Part shown: in pieces, positions 1 to 7,891 of the stretch | How the letters are laid out: every line of letters begins with the position of its first letter | Numbering within the stretch: the first letter of the stretch is position 1 | Assembly (NCBI GenBank): GCA_002393965.1 | Contig: DGSL01000021.1 | Span: 1 to 14,082 of the forward strand | DNA: 14,082 nucleotides | Reading direction: 5' to 3' | From: Bacteroidales bacterium UBA4363 | Lineage (GTDB): Bacteria > Bacteroidota > Bacteroidia > Bacteroidales > Paludibacteraceae | Notes under the pieces: generated by a model | What the model was told of the DNA's origin: nothing | Seen by the model: only the letters and a program-made list of their open reading frames with translations | The model's database searches: none | Translations under genes and position numbers: made by a program

Positions 1-1
1 A

Positions 2-15
2 CAAGACATTTTGGG
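2..15. repeat. Arm of a repeated intergenic palindrome, cut by the window edge
   Basis: The 14 bases CAAGACATTTTGGG here are identical to the right arm of the perfect hairpin at 6827-6859. Both copies lie just beyond the 3' end of a gene: here 22 bases past the stop codon of the TolC-like gene, there past the AraC gene. The other arm would lie outside the window, so I cannot confirm that this copy is palindromic. The bases flanking the two copies differ, so the visible similarity stops at the arm. It could be a terminator-like stem or a small dispersed repeat. Confidence 0.5.
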
Positions 16-37
16 CTTCGCCTCGGGATAACAAATT

Positions 38-1381
38 TTATTGTCCGATAGCCTGTCGGTATTCCAGTAGTTTGTTTTGGTAGTCGGCGAAGGCATCGGT
101 GCGTCGGTCGAGCGATTGTTGGTAGAGCAGTTGTGCTTCAAGGAGGTCGGTCATCTTTGAAGTGCCTGCCTGATAGAAATTACGGTTCAAGCGTAGATTT
201 TCTTCAGCTTGTTCGATGCTACGTTGAGACAGAAGCAGTTGCTGGTAGGCTTCCTCGACGCCATTCCATGCGTTCTGCATATTGATCTGCAGCAGTTGAG
301 CGTTCTCTTCTAACTGTTCTTGTGCCTTCTTCTGCTCCACCTTACGTCGTTGGATGGCATGGGAACCAGCCCACCAGTCGGAGATGGGCACGCTGACTGT
401 AGCGAAGACCATGGCGAAGGAGTGATTGTTATCCAACAGGTTGTGGTAGTTATATCCTGCTCCTACAGCCACTGATGGCAGGTTCTGACCAATAGCCAGT
501 TTCTTTTGCAGTCTGGATGCTTCTACCTGTTTGTCGAGCAAGCGATACTCTGTTGTTCCCAGTAGAGCCTGCTGATGGTTCTGTCTGGCAATGAGAGGAG
601 AAGGAATTTCGGAACGATAGGATATGGCAAATGTGGTATCGTGGAAGCCGCAGTACTGAGCCAAGAGCAGCCGGACGACAGAGATTCCGTTCTGCAGTTT
701 CAGTCGCTGACTGGCGATGTCGTTCTGTCGCAGTTGAACCTGCAACAGGTCGTTGTGCATGGTCAATCCAGCCCGTACCGCCACGTTGACATCTTTGTGT
801 ATATCAGCGAGCAGGGCATCAACCGCCTCGATGGTCTTCATCTTCTCCTGTAGCGATGCTAATTGCCAGAAATACTGTTCTGCTGTTTTTTCGACCTGGT
901 TTTGGGAGAGTTGCAGTTGCAGTTGGCTCACATCCTCGCCCAGTTTAGCAAGTTTATAGCCATTGACAATCTGTCCGCCAGCGAAGACGGGTTGTACGGC
1001 ATGGACACCAGCTATGATGCCGTTCTTCATCATTGAGACGCCAACGGGATTGCTCAAGGCGGCGATATCCTCGGCAGACATGAGAGAGGGCAGAGAGGAT
1101 GCCAACGAAGAGGGCAGCGATTCGGAAGGAGTAAATTCTGTCTGTACCATTCCTTTATTGGCATTGAACCAGAGTCCTGTTCCACTGACGTCAGGGAAAA
1201 ATTTGGTAAAGACCTCCTTCTGTTGCAGATGTGCCGCGTCGATGTCGTAATGAGCATTACGGATGGCGATATTGTTATGCAGGGCGGAGTCCTTGATCTG
1301 TTGCAGGGTAAACGACTGCTGGGCTGCTACTGTAAAGAAACAGCAGATAAACCAGGAGATAATAGTTATTCGTTTTTTCAT
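38..1381 (-). CDS. TolC-family outer membrane efflux channel protein
   Basis: This is the outer-membrane channel of a tripartite efflux pump, giving substrates a route from periplasm to outside. The 447-residue product is normal length for the OEP/TolC family. Residues 1-20 form a signal peptide (basic MKKR, hydrophobic stretch, cleavage predicted after VAA before QQ). The mature protein starts with the family's typical 'SFTLQQIKDSALHNN' pattern and has two long alpha-helical, glutamine- and leucine-rich stretches (about 135-245 and 345-445), as expected for the duplicated coiled-coil tunnel. No lipobox is visible, so it is probably not lipidated. It lies downstream of the adaptor and RND genes on the same strand, but after a 151-bp gap that is larger than the other gap in this operon. 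It may therefore have some expression of its own. The family assignment is secure; the substrate is unknown. Confidence 0.95.
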   Translation of the reverse strand: MKKRITIISWFICCFFTVAAQQSFTLQQIKDSALHNNIAIRNAHYDIDAAHLQQKEVFTKFFPDVSGTGLWFNANKGMVQTEFTPSESLPSSLASSLPSLMSAEDIAALSNPVGVSMMKNGIIAGVHAVQPVFAGGQIVNGYKLAKLGEDVSQLQLQLSQNQVEKTAEQYFWQLASLQEKMKTIEAVDALLADIHKDVNVAVRAGLTMHNDLLQVQLRQNDIASQRLKLQNGISVVRLLLAQYCGFHDTTFAISYRSEIPSPLIARQNHQQALLGTTEYRLLDKQVEASRLQKKLAIGQNLPSVAVGAGYNYHNLLDNNHSFAMVFATVSVPISDWWAGSHAIQRRKVEQKKAQEQLEENAQLLQINMQNAWNGVEEAYQQLLLSQRSIEQAEENLRLNRNFYQAGTSKMTDLLEAQLLYQQSLDRRTDAFADYQNKLLEYRQAIGQ

Positions 1382-1532
1382 AAAACAAAAGTTTTGTCAC
1401 GGAAGTCGGTGTCTTCCATATTTTGTCATGTAAAGCCTTTTCTTCTCTATGAGCAGAGTCCAAGAAACTCGTCTCTAAAAAAAGTTTTTCTCGGCTTATG
1501 TTAAAAGTACGCCTTGTCAATTATTACAGTAA
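1382..1532. other. Intergenic spacer between RND transporter and channel gene
   Basis: This 151-bp AT-rich spacer holds a perfect 13-bp palindrome, ACAAAA-G-TTTTGT (1385-1397), ending three bases from the start codon of the channel gene. The octamer TTTTGTCA occurs twice (1392-1399 and 1421-1428). I see no full TAnnTTTG box on the minus strand and no convincing terminator with a T-run. The spacer may carry a weak promoter or a translational control element for the channel gene, or simply be transcribed through. Confidence 0.3.
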
Positions 1533-4500
1533 TCACTTCAAGGATACCTTCCAGTAGATAACGGGCAGCATGGTGACTACCATGATGAGCGATCCGATAC
1601 CGCCAGCGAAGATGGTGACTCCAACGGGCATCCAGAACGAACTTTGTGCAATAATCATAGGCACTACACCGACTGCTGTTGTGGCAGTGGTGAGGAAAAT
1701 AGGCACCATGCGTCGTTTGCCTGCCTCGTATGCAGCTTGTCTGACTGCTTCGTTATATTTCTGACGGTCAACGGTCCAGTCTCCGTGTTCGGATATGTAT
1801 TTCTTTATCAGATCTATGGCATGTTCGAAAATAAGAATCTCGTTACGCATGATCATTCCCATCAGGGTAATGAGTCCGAAGATGGATGTGAGTCCGAGTG
1901 CACGGTTCATCAGTCCGAGTCCAAGCAGAGTTCCTGGAATCATCAGAGCGAGAGCAGCCATACAGACAGAGGTGACGCCGTACTTCTTGAAATTGAACAG
2001 CAGGAAGAAGAATACGATAACCACGGCGATGGCGATACCGCTAATGACCTGTGGCATTGCCTCGTCGCTATACTCCAGTTCTCCGCCGACCTCTGAGCGC
2101 ACCCCTTGTGGCAGTTGTATTTCCTCCTTCATGATGCGAGCGATCTCCTTCTCGACGGCTGTAGTATAGACATTCTGGGCAAACTGGGCGGTCACTGTGA
2201 TGCAACGTTCTCCACCACGGTGAACAATACGGCTTTCGCTCCACTTCGGTTCTACTTTCGCAATTTGTCGCAGCGGCACGGTCGTATTGGCTGAAAGTTG
2301 ATTGTTCAGGTTTGAAATTTGTGATCCTGCGGATGCTGCCATGCTCACAGGCGTTGCGATGCCGAGATTCTCCACATCGCTAAATTTCATATCGGCATCG
2401 TCCTTTACCACGATGGGTACTTCGTAATTGTCTTCCCAGACTTCTCCCACGCGCAGGTCGCTGCAGGTAGCACCCAGAGCCAGTTGTGCGGAGGTGCGTG
2501 TAATGCCTAACTGTGCGGAAGTAACGGGGTCGATTGTCACATTGACAATTGGATAGGGTTGGAAAAAATCCGTGTGTACCCATTCCAACTCGGGCATTTC
2601 ACGCATGCGTTCCATCAGTCGTTCTGCCGCCACGTGCAGCGAATCGAGGTTATCGCCGTAGAATCGGTATTCCAATTCATTCACCTCAAGATAGTCCAGT
2701 CTCTTGAACTTCACGTATGCATTGGGGAATGCCTCGCTGAGTCTGGGTTGATACGCAGACAGGAGGTCGAGAGTAGCATCCTTACTTTTGGTATTGACGA
2801 TGAACTGAGCAAAGTTATCACCAGCCATCTGCGGAGCATAGACATCCATGAATCGTGGAGAGGAGCAACCGATGAAACCGGTAATGCCTGTGATGCGTTC
2901 GTCTTTCTCGAGAGTGCTCCTGACGGAATCTGCCACGAAACGTGTATCAGCCAAACCCTTTCCATCGGGAAGAAATATCTCAATGGCAAACTGGTCACGG
3001 TCGGCATAGGGGAAGAGTCGAACCTTGAGAGAGAAAACGAAGAGTAAAGAGAGCAGTATGACGCAGACGCCAGTTCCGACAGTCATCCAAGGATGGGAGA
3101 AGGTCCAGTCCAGCACTCTGTTATAAACATTCTGTACCCATTGAGTAATGGCATTGCCGTCGGTTTTTACCTTTTCGGGCTTTATGATGCGTGTTTCCAG
3201 GAATGGGATCACTGTGACGGCCAAAACCAAAGATACCATGAGGTTGATGGTGATGGTTATGGGGAAGTCCCTCATGGCATCGAGGAACATTCCTTTCAGT
3301 GTGAGGAGGAATGGATAGAAAATGGCGCAGATGCAGATGGTGGCAAGCATCATCGGCATGAAATACTGCCGTGCTGACTCGATGGCAGCATCGAAAGGTT
3401 TGAATCCTTTGTTCAGATATTCCAGGTAGCCGTCGATGACGACGATGGAGTTGTCGACTATCATTCCCAGCACCACAATGAGAGCTGCCAGCGTTATGAT
3501 GTTCAGTTCAATACCCATGAGATACATCACGGCGACGCTGACGAAGGTGCTCAGCGGAATCGTTGCGGCAGCCACGATGGCAGATCGAATGGGAAACAGC
3601 ACCATCATCACCAAAATGATGATAGCCATGGAAATGAGCAGGTCGCGCAGGAACTCGCTCACGCTCATAGCCACTACCTTTGGCTTGTCCGCAATGCGTG
3701 TCACGATTACATCGTCTGGCAGTTCGTTCTGTCGGAATTCGTTCAGGACCTTATCTACTTCCTGACCGTATTGCACCACGTTGTTGCCTGGTATCATCTC
3801 CATTGAGAGCAGCACGCACGGGTGTCCGTCCTGTTCGATGCGACTTGCCAAGGGGTCATACTCACGCTTGACTTGTGCCACGTCCCTTACACGTACCATT
3901 TTACCTGAGGCGGGATCGTTGAAGATAATCATATTGGCGATTTCCTCCTCTGAATTTTCCGTTGCCTCTACGTGAATAGGCACCTGATGGTCGTCGTCGC
4001 TAATAGAACCACTCATTGTTGTAATCGCCTGTGCTTGCAATCGAGAAAAAAGCATTTGCTGTCCGATGCCATAGGCTTGCAACCGTTGGCGGTCTATGTA
4101 GAGCGATATCTGTTCCTTCTGTTCGCCGAACAGTTTCACGTTAGCGACACTGGGTATTCGTCTGAGACGGTCGGAGAGGTCGTCGCTATACTGTTTGAGT
4201 TCACGGTAGCTACGTTGGTCGCTCTCGATAGCGATGAGCAGTGCGGACGTGTTTCCGAAATCGTCATTCACAATGAGAGCGAGGACTCCACCCGGCAACT
4301 GTCTCTTGAATCCGTTCAGACCGTGTTTGATTTTGCTCCACACCTCGTCTTTATTGTTGACCTCGTCATTGAGTTTCACCATTACGATACACATGCCGTT
4401 CTGAGAGGTAGTGGTTGTTTTCAACCGGTTTACTTCATCGAAGGTAAAAAGGTAGCGTTCCAGCGGTCGTGCCACCTGCTGTTCGACCTCCTCACTGGTT

Positions 4501-4676
4501 GCTCCGGGATAGACAGCCACGACGACACCTTGTCGTATGGTTGCATGAGGGAACTCATCCTTCGGCATGACGTACATTCCGTAGATACCCAGAATAAACA
4601 AGATACATACGAAGAGCAGTGATATTGAGTAATGCTCCAAAGGCCATCGGAGCCAGTCCAACTTCTTTTCCATCAT
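1533..4676 (-). CDS. RND-family efflux transporter, inner-membrane permease (AcrB-like)
   Basis: This is the energised inner-membrane component of a tripartite efflux pump, which exchanges protons for export of substrates through the adaptor and the TolC-like channel. It has 1047 residues, the usual size. The layout is typical of RND permeases: TM1 near 17-36, a large periplasmic loop (about 40-335), a cluster of membrane segments (about 343-495), TM7 near 532-552, a second periplasmic loop (about 553-872), and a final membrane cluster (about 875-1043). The TM4 motif reads GMIVDNSIVVID, with Asp408-Asn409 where AcrB has two aspartates. The TM10 motif reads MIMRNEILIFE, with Arg944 where AcrB has its relay lysine. 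The start could be either of two adjacent ATG codons (4676 or 4673). The adaptor gene ends 25 bp upstream on the same strand, so co-expression is likely. Substrate cannot be inferred; the lack of a CusA-type metal signature favours organic compounds over metal ions. Confidence 0.96.
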   Translation of the reverse strand: MMEKKLDWLRWPLEHYSISLLFVCILFILGIYGMYVMPKDEFPHATIRQGVVVAVYPGATSEEVEQQVARPLERYLFTFDEVNRLKTTTTSQNGMCIVMVKLNDEVNNKDEVWSKIKHGLNGFKRQLPGGVLALIVNDDFGNTSALLIAIESDQRSYRELKQYSDDLSDRLRRIPSVANVKLFGEQKEQISLYIDRQRLQAYGIGQQMLFSRLQAQAITTMSGSISDDDHQVPIHVEATENSEEEIANMIIFNDPASGKMVRVRDVAQVKREYDPLASRIEQDGHPCVLLSMEMIPGNNVVQYGQEVDKVLNEFRQNELPDDVIVTRIADKPKVVAMSVSEFLRDLLISMAIIILVMMVLFPIRSAIVAAATIPLSTFVSVAVMYLMGIELNIITLAALIVVLGMIVDNSIVVIDGYLEYLNKGFKPFDAAIESARQYFMPMMLATICICAIFYPFLLTLKGMFLDAMRDFPITITINLMVSLVLAVTVIPFLETRIIKPEKVKTDGNAITQWVQNVYNRVLDWTFSHPWMTVGTGVCVILLSLLFVFSLKVRLFPYADRDQFAIEIFLPDGKGLADTRFVADSVRSTLEKDERITGITGFIGCSSPRFMDVYAPQMAGDNFAQFIVNTKSKDATLDLLSAYQPRLSEAFPNAYVKFKRLDYLEVNELEYRFYGDNLDSLHVAAERLMERMREMPELEWVHTDFFQPYPIVNVTIDPVTSAQLGITRTSAQLALGATCSDLRVGEVWEDNYEVPIVVKDDADMKFSDVENLGIATPVSMAASAGSQISNLNNQLSANTTVPLRQIAKVEPKWSESRIVHRGGERCITVTAQFAQNVYTTAVEKEIARIMKEEIQLPQGVRSEVGGELEYSDEAMPQVISGIAIAVVIVFFFLLFNFKKYGVTSVCMAALALMIPGTLLGLGLMNRALGLTSIFGLITLMGMIMRNEILIFEHAIDLIKKYISEHGDWTVDRQKYNEAVRQAAYEAGKRRMVPIFLTTATTAVGVVPMIIAQSSFWMPVGVTIFAGGIGSLIMVVTMLPVIYWKVSLK

Positions 4677-4701
4677 TCTAATTTCTTATTTCCTACAGTC
4701 A

Positions 4702-5721
4702 TCAATAAACCACCTTGGTATTCTCGCTCAGTTTCTGCCAACCTTCAATGACGATGCGGTCGCCTACGTTCAGTCCATCGGATATATTGACATAGTTTCC
4801 TTGAGTCTGTCCTATATTCACTGTCTTGCGGTGGGCAGAACTATCCTTTGCTACCGTCCACACAAAGAGTCCATTATCTGTTTTCTCCTGCACTGCTGTC
4901 ACGGGGACGTATATCTGTCCATCCGTTTGTGACTGTTCTGTTTCAAACTGAACAGACGCCACCATCCCAGGAAGCAACTTTTGGTTATTGTTAGCCACAT
5001 TGATCCTGATATCGTACGTATGGGTGAGAGCATCGGCCTGTACTCCTTTTTCTATCATCCCCCCCTGGTAGATGCCATTGATGGCATCGACCCGTATATT
5101 TGTCGGAGTCGTTGTATTGATGCCAGACAGTTCGGATTCAGGTACAGCGACCTTTACCTTGACGGTTGATATATTGAGGATAGTAACAACTGCCTGTGAA
5201 GGCAATGCTGTTTCTCCTGCCCTTATGAGTTTTTTTCCAATGATTCCGCTTGTGGGCGCAGTGAGTCGGCAGTCGGCGAGATTTTTCCTTGCCACTTCCA
5301 GTTGAGACTTAGCCTGCGCCACCTTGCTCTGTATTTCCACCCACTGGACTTCTGGCAGGGACCCGTTGTCGTGCAGCATTTTGTAGCGTGCCAGCGCATC
5401 GTTGGCTTGCGTCATCTGAGCCTCTGCCCCGGAGAGCAGGTTGCGTGCCTGAGTGTCATCCATCACGGCAATCAACTGCCCTTTTGTTACTGTTTGCCCT
5501 TCGTTTACCAATACGCGATTCACGACACCCATGCCTGTGAAACTCACAGCCGTTGCCTCACATTCTTCAACGATGCCCACGTATGAGAGGGCATCATCTG
5601 TCATTCCAGGAGCCACCACTTGAGTCAAAACTCTGACAGGGGCCTTCTCATTCTGTCCTTTCTTCTGTCCGCAACTGGTCAGTACGATTGCTGAAAGTAA
5701 TATCCAAAAACACGTTTTCAT
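4702..5721 (-). CDS. RND efflux periplasmic adaptor, membrane-fusion lipoprotein
   Basis: This is the periplasmic adaptor that links the RND permease to the outer-membrane channel. The 339-residue product starts with a lipoprotein signal: a hydrophobic core and the lipobox LTSC, with Cys17 as the lipidated residue, so it should be anchored to a membrane. Residues about 60-90 form the first half of a biotinyl/lipoyl-like domain (GMGVVNRVLVNEGQTVTKGQ). Residues about 92-150 form an alpha-helical hairpin. The second lipoyl half follows (DCRLTAPTSGIIGKK). Beta-barrel and membrane-proximal domains make up the rest, including LLPGMVASVQFE near 249-260. It is the first gene of the pump operon. Its promoter region is shared with the divergent AraC regulator and contains a perfect palindrome. 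Confidence 0.96.
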   Translation of the reverse strand: MKTCFWILLSAIVLTSCGQKKGQNEKAPVRVLTQVVAPGMTDDALSYVGIVEECEATAVSFTGMGVVNRVLVNEGQTVTKGQLIAVMDDTQARNLLSGAEAQMTQANDALARYKMLHDNGSLPEVQWVEIQSKVAQAKSQLEVARKNLADCRLTAPTSGIIGKKLIRAGETALPSQAVVTILNISTVKVKVAVPESELSGINTTTPTNIRVDAINGIYQGGMIEKGVQADALTHTYDIRINVANNNQKLLPGMVASVQFETEQSQTDGQIYVPVTAVQEKTDNGLFVWTVAKDSSAHRKTVNIGQTQGNYVNISDGLNVGDRIVIEGWQKLSENTKVVY

Positions 5722-5760
5722 CGCTATTCATTTAAATTTAAGAACAAAGAAAAGGCAAAA

Positions 5761-5781
5761 TTGAACATTATTAATGTTCAA
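5761..5781. promoter_or_regulatory. 21-bp perfect palindrome, candidate operator
   Basis: The arm TTGAACATTA, one central T, and the exact reverse complement TAATGTTCAA form a perfect inverted repeat. It sits between the divergent AraC gene and the efflux operon, 40 bp upstream of the adaptor start codon. Its right end overlaps the candidate -7 box of the pump promoter by three bases, and the predicted transcription start falls inside it. A protein bound here would be placed to block pump transcription. AraC-family proteins more often bind direct repeats, so the binding protein might be the neighbour or a different dimeric regulator. Confidence 0.6.
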
Positions 5782-5786
5782 AATTA
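5779..5786 (-). promoter_or_regulatory. Candidate Bacteroidetes -7 box for the efflux operon
   Basis: Read on the minus strand this is TAATTTTG, an exact match to the Bacteroidetes housekeeping -7 consensus TAnnTTTG. Transcription would start about 50 nt upstream of the adaptor start codon. I see no good TTTG-like -33 box at the usual spacing, so the promoter may be weak or need an activator. This is a motif match only. Confidence 0.45.
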
Positions 5787-5883
5787 CATCTATTCTTATT
5801 GATTTGGTATTTTAATTACAAATTGAATATAATATTTCCCAATTAAGACATGAAAAAAGTACAATGATGACTACTTTTACACC

Positions 5884-6786
5884 ATGAAACAGCGAAAAGA
5901 GATAACTGCACAAACATTGGCCAACAGCGAAGACATTCAGATTGGCTATTCTGACAATGATATAGTAGTGGTGGACAGTATACAGCAATTCACCGAAGTC
6001 AACAGTGCGCATATGACCATGAATGCCGTCATAATATGTACCAATGGAAAAGTACAGGCGCAGATGAATGGAATGAAGATAGAAATGTGTAAGAACCAGA
6101 TAGCCGTTGTTCCACAGAACATAACCATCATGGACGTGATGGTCAGTCCGGACTTTGACTTTCGAGCTTTATTTCTTACCAATCGGATTTTGCAGAGTTT
6201 CCTACGTGAGAGAATGAACATCTGGAATGAGATGATGTACATTCTCCGCCGTCATATTGTGACAATGAACGAGGAAGAGTTGCGGTTCTATACCCATTTT
6301 TACGACATGCTGACCCTGACCATCCGGAATGGTGACGGCAACCCGTTCCGGAAGGACATTATCCAATCGTTGTTACGTTCCGCCATTCTTGCTCTATGTG
6401 GAGCCATGAAGCAGAATGCAGCCGTTGGCAGTAGTCAGAATTTACTGAACGATACAGGTTCCTTTTCATCAGGCAAGGGGCATTTTCAGCGTTTTCTAGA
6501 TTTGCTTCATTCTGCGGAGGTAAAACACCGTACGGTGGAGGCCTATGCTACAGACCTCTGCATCACGTCCAAATATCTTACATCAGTATGTAAGAAGAAT
6601 TCCGGAAAGACCGCCAGTGAGTGGATTACGGAACAGGTGCTTGAGGATATCCGTTATTATTTACGTCAGACGGATTTGAACCTCAAGCAGGTTTGTGACC
6701 GTCTGGGATTCCCCAATACTTCCTTTTTCGGCAAGTATGTCAAGGACCATTTCGGCATGACGCCGTTGGAATTCAGAAACAGTTAA
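5884..6786 (+). CDS. AraC-family transcriptional regulator, divergent from the efflux operon
   Basis: This is a DNA-binding regulator, probably controlling the divergent efflux pump. The 300-residue product has the usual AraC layout. Residues about 1-180 form an N-terminal sensing or dimerisation region with a cupin-like beta-rich start. The C-terminal region contains two helix-turn-helix units: about 217-240 (TVEAYATDLCITSKYLTSVCKK) and about 264-288 (DLNLKQVCDRLGFPNTSFFGKY). It ends with the family's characteristic KYVKDHFGMTPLEFR. It is the only plus-strand gene in the window and is transcribed away from the pump operon, an arrangement typical of a local regulator. Its ligand is unknown. 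The ATG at 5884 is preferred because the nearest upstream ATG (5850) is out of frame. Confidence 0.93.
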   Translation: MKQRKEITAQTLANSEDIQIGYSDNDIVVVDSIQQFTEVNSAHMTMNAVIICTNGKVQAQMNGMKIEMCKNQIAVVPQNITIMDVMVSPDFDFRALFLTNRILQSFLRERMNIWNEMMYILRRHIVTMNEEELRFYTHFYDMLTLTIRNGDGNPFRKDIIQSLLRSAILALCGAMKQNAAVGSSQNLLNDTGSFSSGKGHFQRFLDLLHSAEVKHRTVEAYATDLCITSKYLTSVCKKNSGKTASEWITEQVLEDIRYYLRQTDLNLKQVCDRLGFPNTSFFGKYVKDHFGMTPLEFRNS

Positions 6787-6812
6787 TAAGGAGAAAGAGT
6801 TGCCTGGGAGTG

Positions 6813-6829
6813 GGGATGTGTGCCATCCC
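6813..6829. repeat. Small hairpin competing with the larger palindrome
   Basis: GGGATG (6813-6818) can pair with CATCCC (6824-6829) around a 5-nt loop. The last three bases are also the first three of the 14-bp palindrome arm at 6827, so the two stems cannot both form fully. Base pairing is visible; a switching role is speculative and it may be incidental. Confidence 0.25.
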
Positions 6830-6859
6830 AAAATGTCTTGTGAAGCAAGACATTTTGGG
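6827..6859. repeat. Perfect 14-bp-stem palindrome between convergent genes
   Basis: CCCAAAATGTCTTG (6827-6840) and its exact reverse complement CAAGACATTTTGGG (6846-6859) flank a 5-nt loop. It lies between the convergent AraC and panE genes, where a two-way terminator would be expected. Neither side is followed by a clear T-run, so a standard intrinsic terminator is uncertain. One arm recurs exactly at 2-15, also 3' of a gene, which suggests a repeated intergenic element. Confidence 0.7.
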
Positions 6860-6885
6860 TGGACGAGAAGGGCGTATGGGGTAGG

Positions 6886-7797
6886 TTAATGTTGTCTGCC
6901 CTCCAAGGCATGAACCATGTGTACCATGAATTCTTCGGTCGGGACGGACAGGTTGTGTTCCTTTGCAACTCGGACGACAGTTCCGCTGATGACATCGACT
7001 TCGGTTTTGCGTCCGTTGCGTATATCGGAATAGATACTTGTCAATCCATCAGGTGCAGCCGATAGGTGATTGAAGAGTCTTTCGGTCTGTTCTTCGGCGG
7101 AGAAATGGCATCCGATGGCGTTTGCGGTCATGCAGATTTCGTTGATGAGTTGTCTGCACAGGGTCCATGCATGAGGGTTAGAAACGACGTAGCCTTGCTT
7201 CACCTGCAGCACTCCCGATAATACGCTGGAAGAGGCGTTGATCATCAGTTTGTTCCATATTGTCTGGCAGATATTTTCGCTGCTAAGGCAAGGAAAGCCA
7301 GCCTTGATGAATGTCTCGGCGAAGGAGTCTATGTTATCGAACTCAGGTGAAACAGCACCCAAGCATGTATCGCCCAGTCCGCTATGGACGACGGTATAGG
7401 GATTTTCCCTATATGCTCCTTGTGCTGTTGTTCCGATGAGGATATGTCTGTCATCAGTGAACCGGGAAATCACGTTCTCGTGTCCGGCTCCGTTTTGCAG
7501 GGTGAGGATTACCGTATTGGGTCCGATGACGTTCTTGTTTGCCTGAAGAGCCTCCTGTGTGTGGTAAGCCTTGGTGAAGATCAGCAGCAGATCCACCTGT
7601 TCGTCATAGGAACCGTTGAGGAATGCCGGCACGTCGCTGTGTCGTTCTGAGTCGGCACGTCGGACGGTGATGCCGTGTTGGTTGATCAGTGCTATGTTTT
7701 CCCGGTTATTGCCCAACAGGACAACGTCAGCGACCTGAGAGAGACCGGAGGCATAGAGGAGTCCCATGGAGCCGGGACCTAAGACAGCGATTTTCAT
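6886..7797 (-). CDS. panE: 2-dehydropantoate 2-reductase (ketopantoate reductase)
   Basis: This enzyme reduces 2-dehydropantoate to pantoate with NADPH, in the cytoplasm, in the pantothenate/coenzyme A pathway. The 303-residue length is standard. The N-terminus has the nucleotide-binding GPGSMG motif (7-12). FTKAYHT contains the conserved Lys76, and LQNG lies at 100-103. The catalytic region WNKLMIN contains Lys183 and Asn187. The C-terminal motif SDIRNGRKTEVD contains the conserved Glu266. Some members of this fold act on other 2-oxo acids, so the substrate is the least certain point. The gene lies 94 bp downstream of rnfA, with a strong hairpin between them, so it is probably not a standard member of the rnf operon. 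I see no clear promoter of its own. It converges with the AraC gene. Confidence 0.9.
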   Translation of the reverse strand: MKIAVLGPGSMGLLYASGLSQVADVVLLGNNRENIALINQHGITVRRADSERHSDVPAFLNGSYDEQVDLLLIFTKAYHTQEALQANKNVIGPNTVILTLQNGAGHENVISRFTDDRHILIGTTAQGAYRENPYTVVHSGLGDTCLGAVSPEFDNIDSFAETFIKAGFPCLSSENICQTIWNKLMINASSSVLSGVLQVKQGYVVSNPHAWTLCRQLINEICMTANAIGCHFSAEEQTERLFNHLSAAPDGLTSIYSDIRNGRKTEVDVISGTVVRVAKEHNLSVPTEEFMVHMVHALEGRQH

Positions 7798-7825
7798 AGA
7801 TGGTACTGTATGTTTATCTATTGAG

Positions 7826-7873
7826 AAAGAAAGACTCCTTTTCGGAACGGTGTCGGAAAAGGAGTCTTTCTTT
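7826..7873 (-). terminator. Intrinsic terminator after rnfA
   Basis: An 18-bp perfect stem (7826-7843 with 7856-7873) surrounds a 12-nt loop. On the minus strand the second arm ends in a T-rich run (TTTCTTTCTC). It starts 18 bp past the rnfA stop and ends 28 bp before the panE start codon. It would end most rnf transcripts, with any read-through reaching panE. Confidence 0.8.
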
Positions 7874-7891
7874 ATTTGTCAGTCATGCGAA

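Noticed and set aside
3972..4622. 216-residue plus-strand open frame opposite the RND gene
   Set aside because: Antisense shadow of a well-conserved RND gene; the translation has no recognisable domain.
5799..5806. Possible -7 box for the AraC gene (TTGATTTG)
   Set aside because: One mismatch to TAnnTTTG and no good -33 box at the normal spacing; too weak to list as a promoter.
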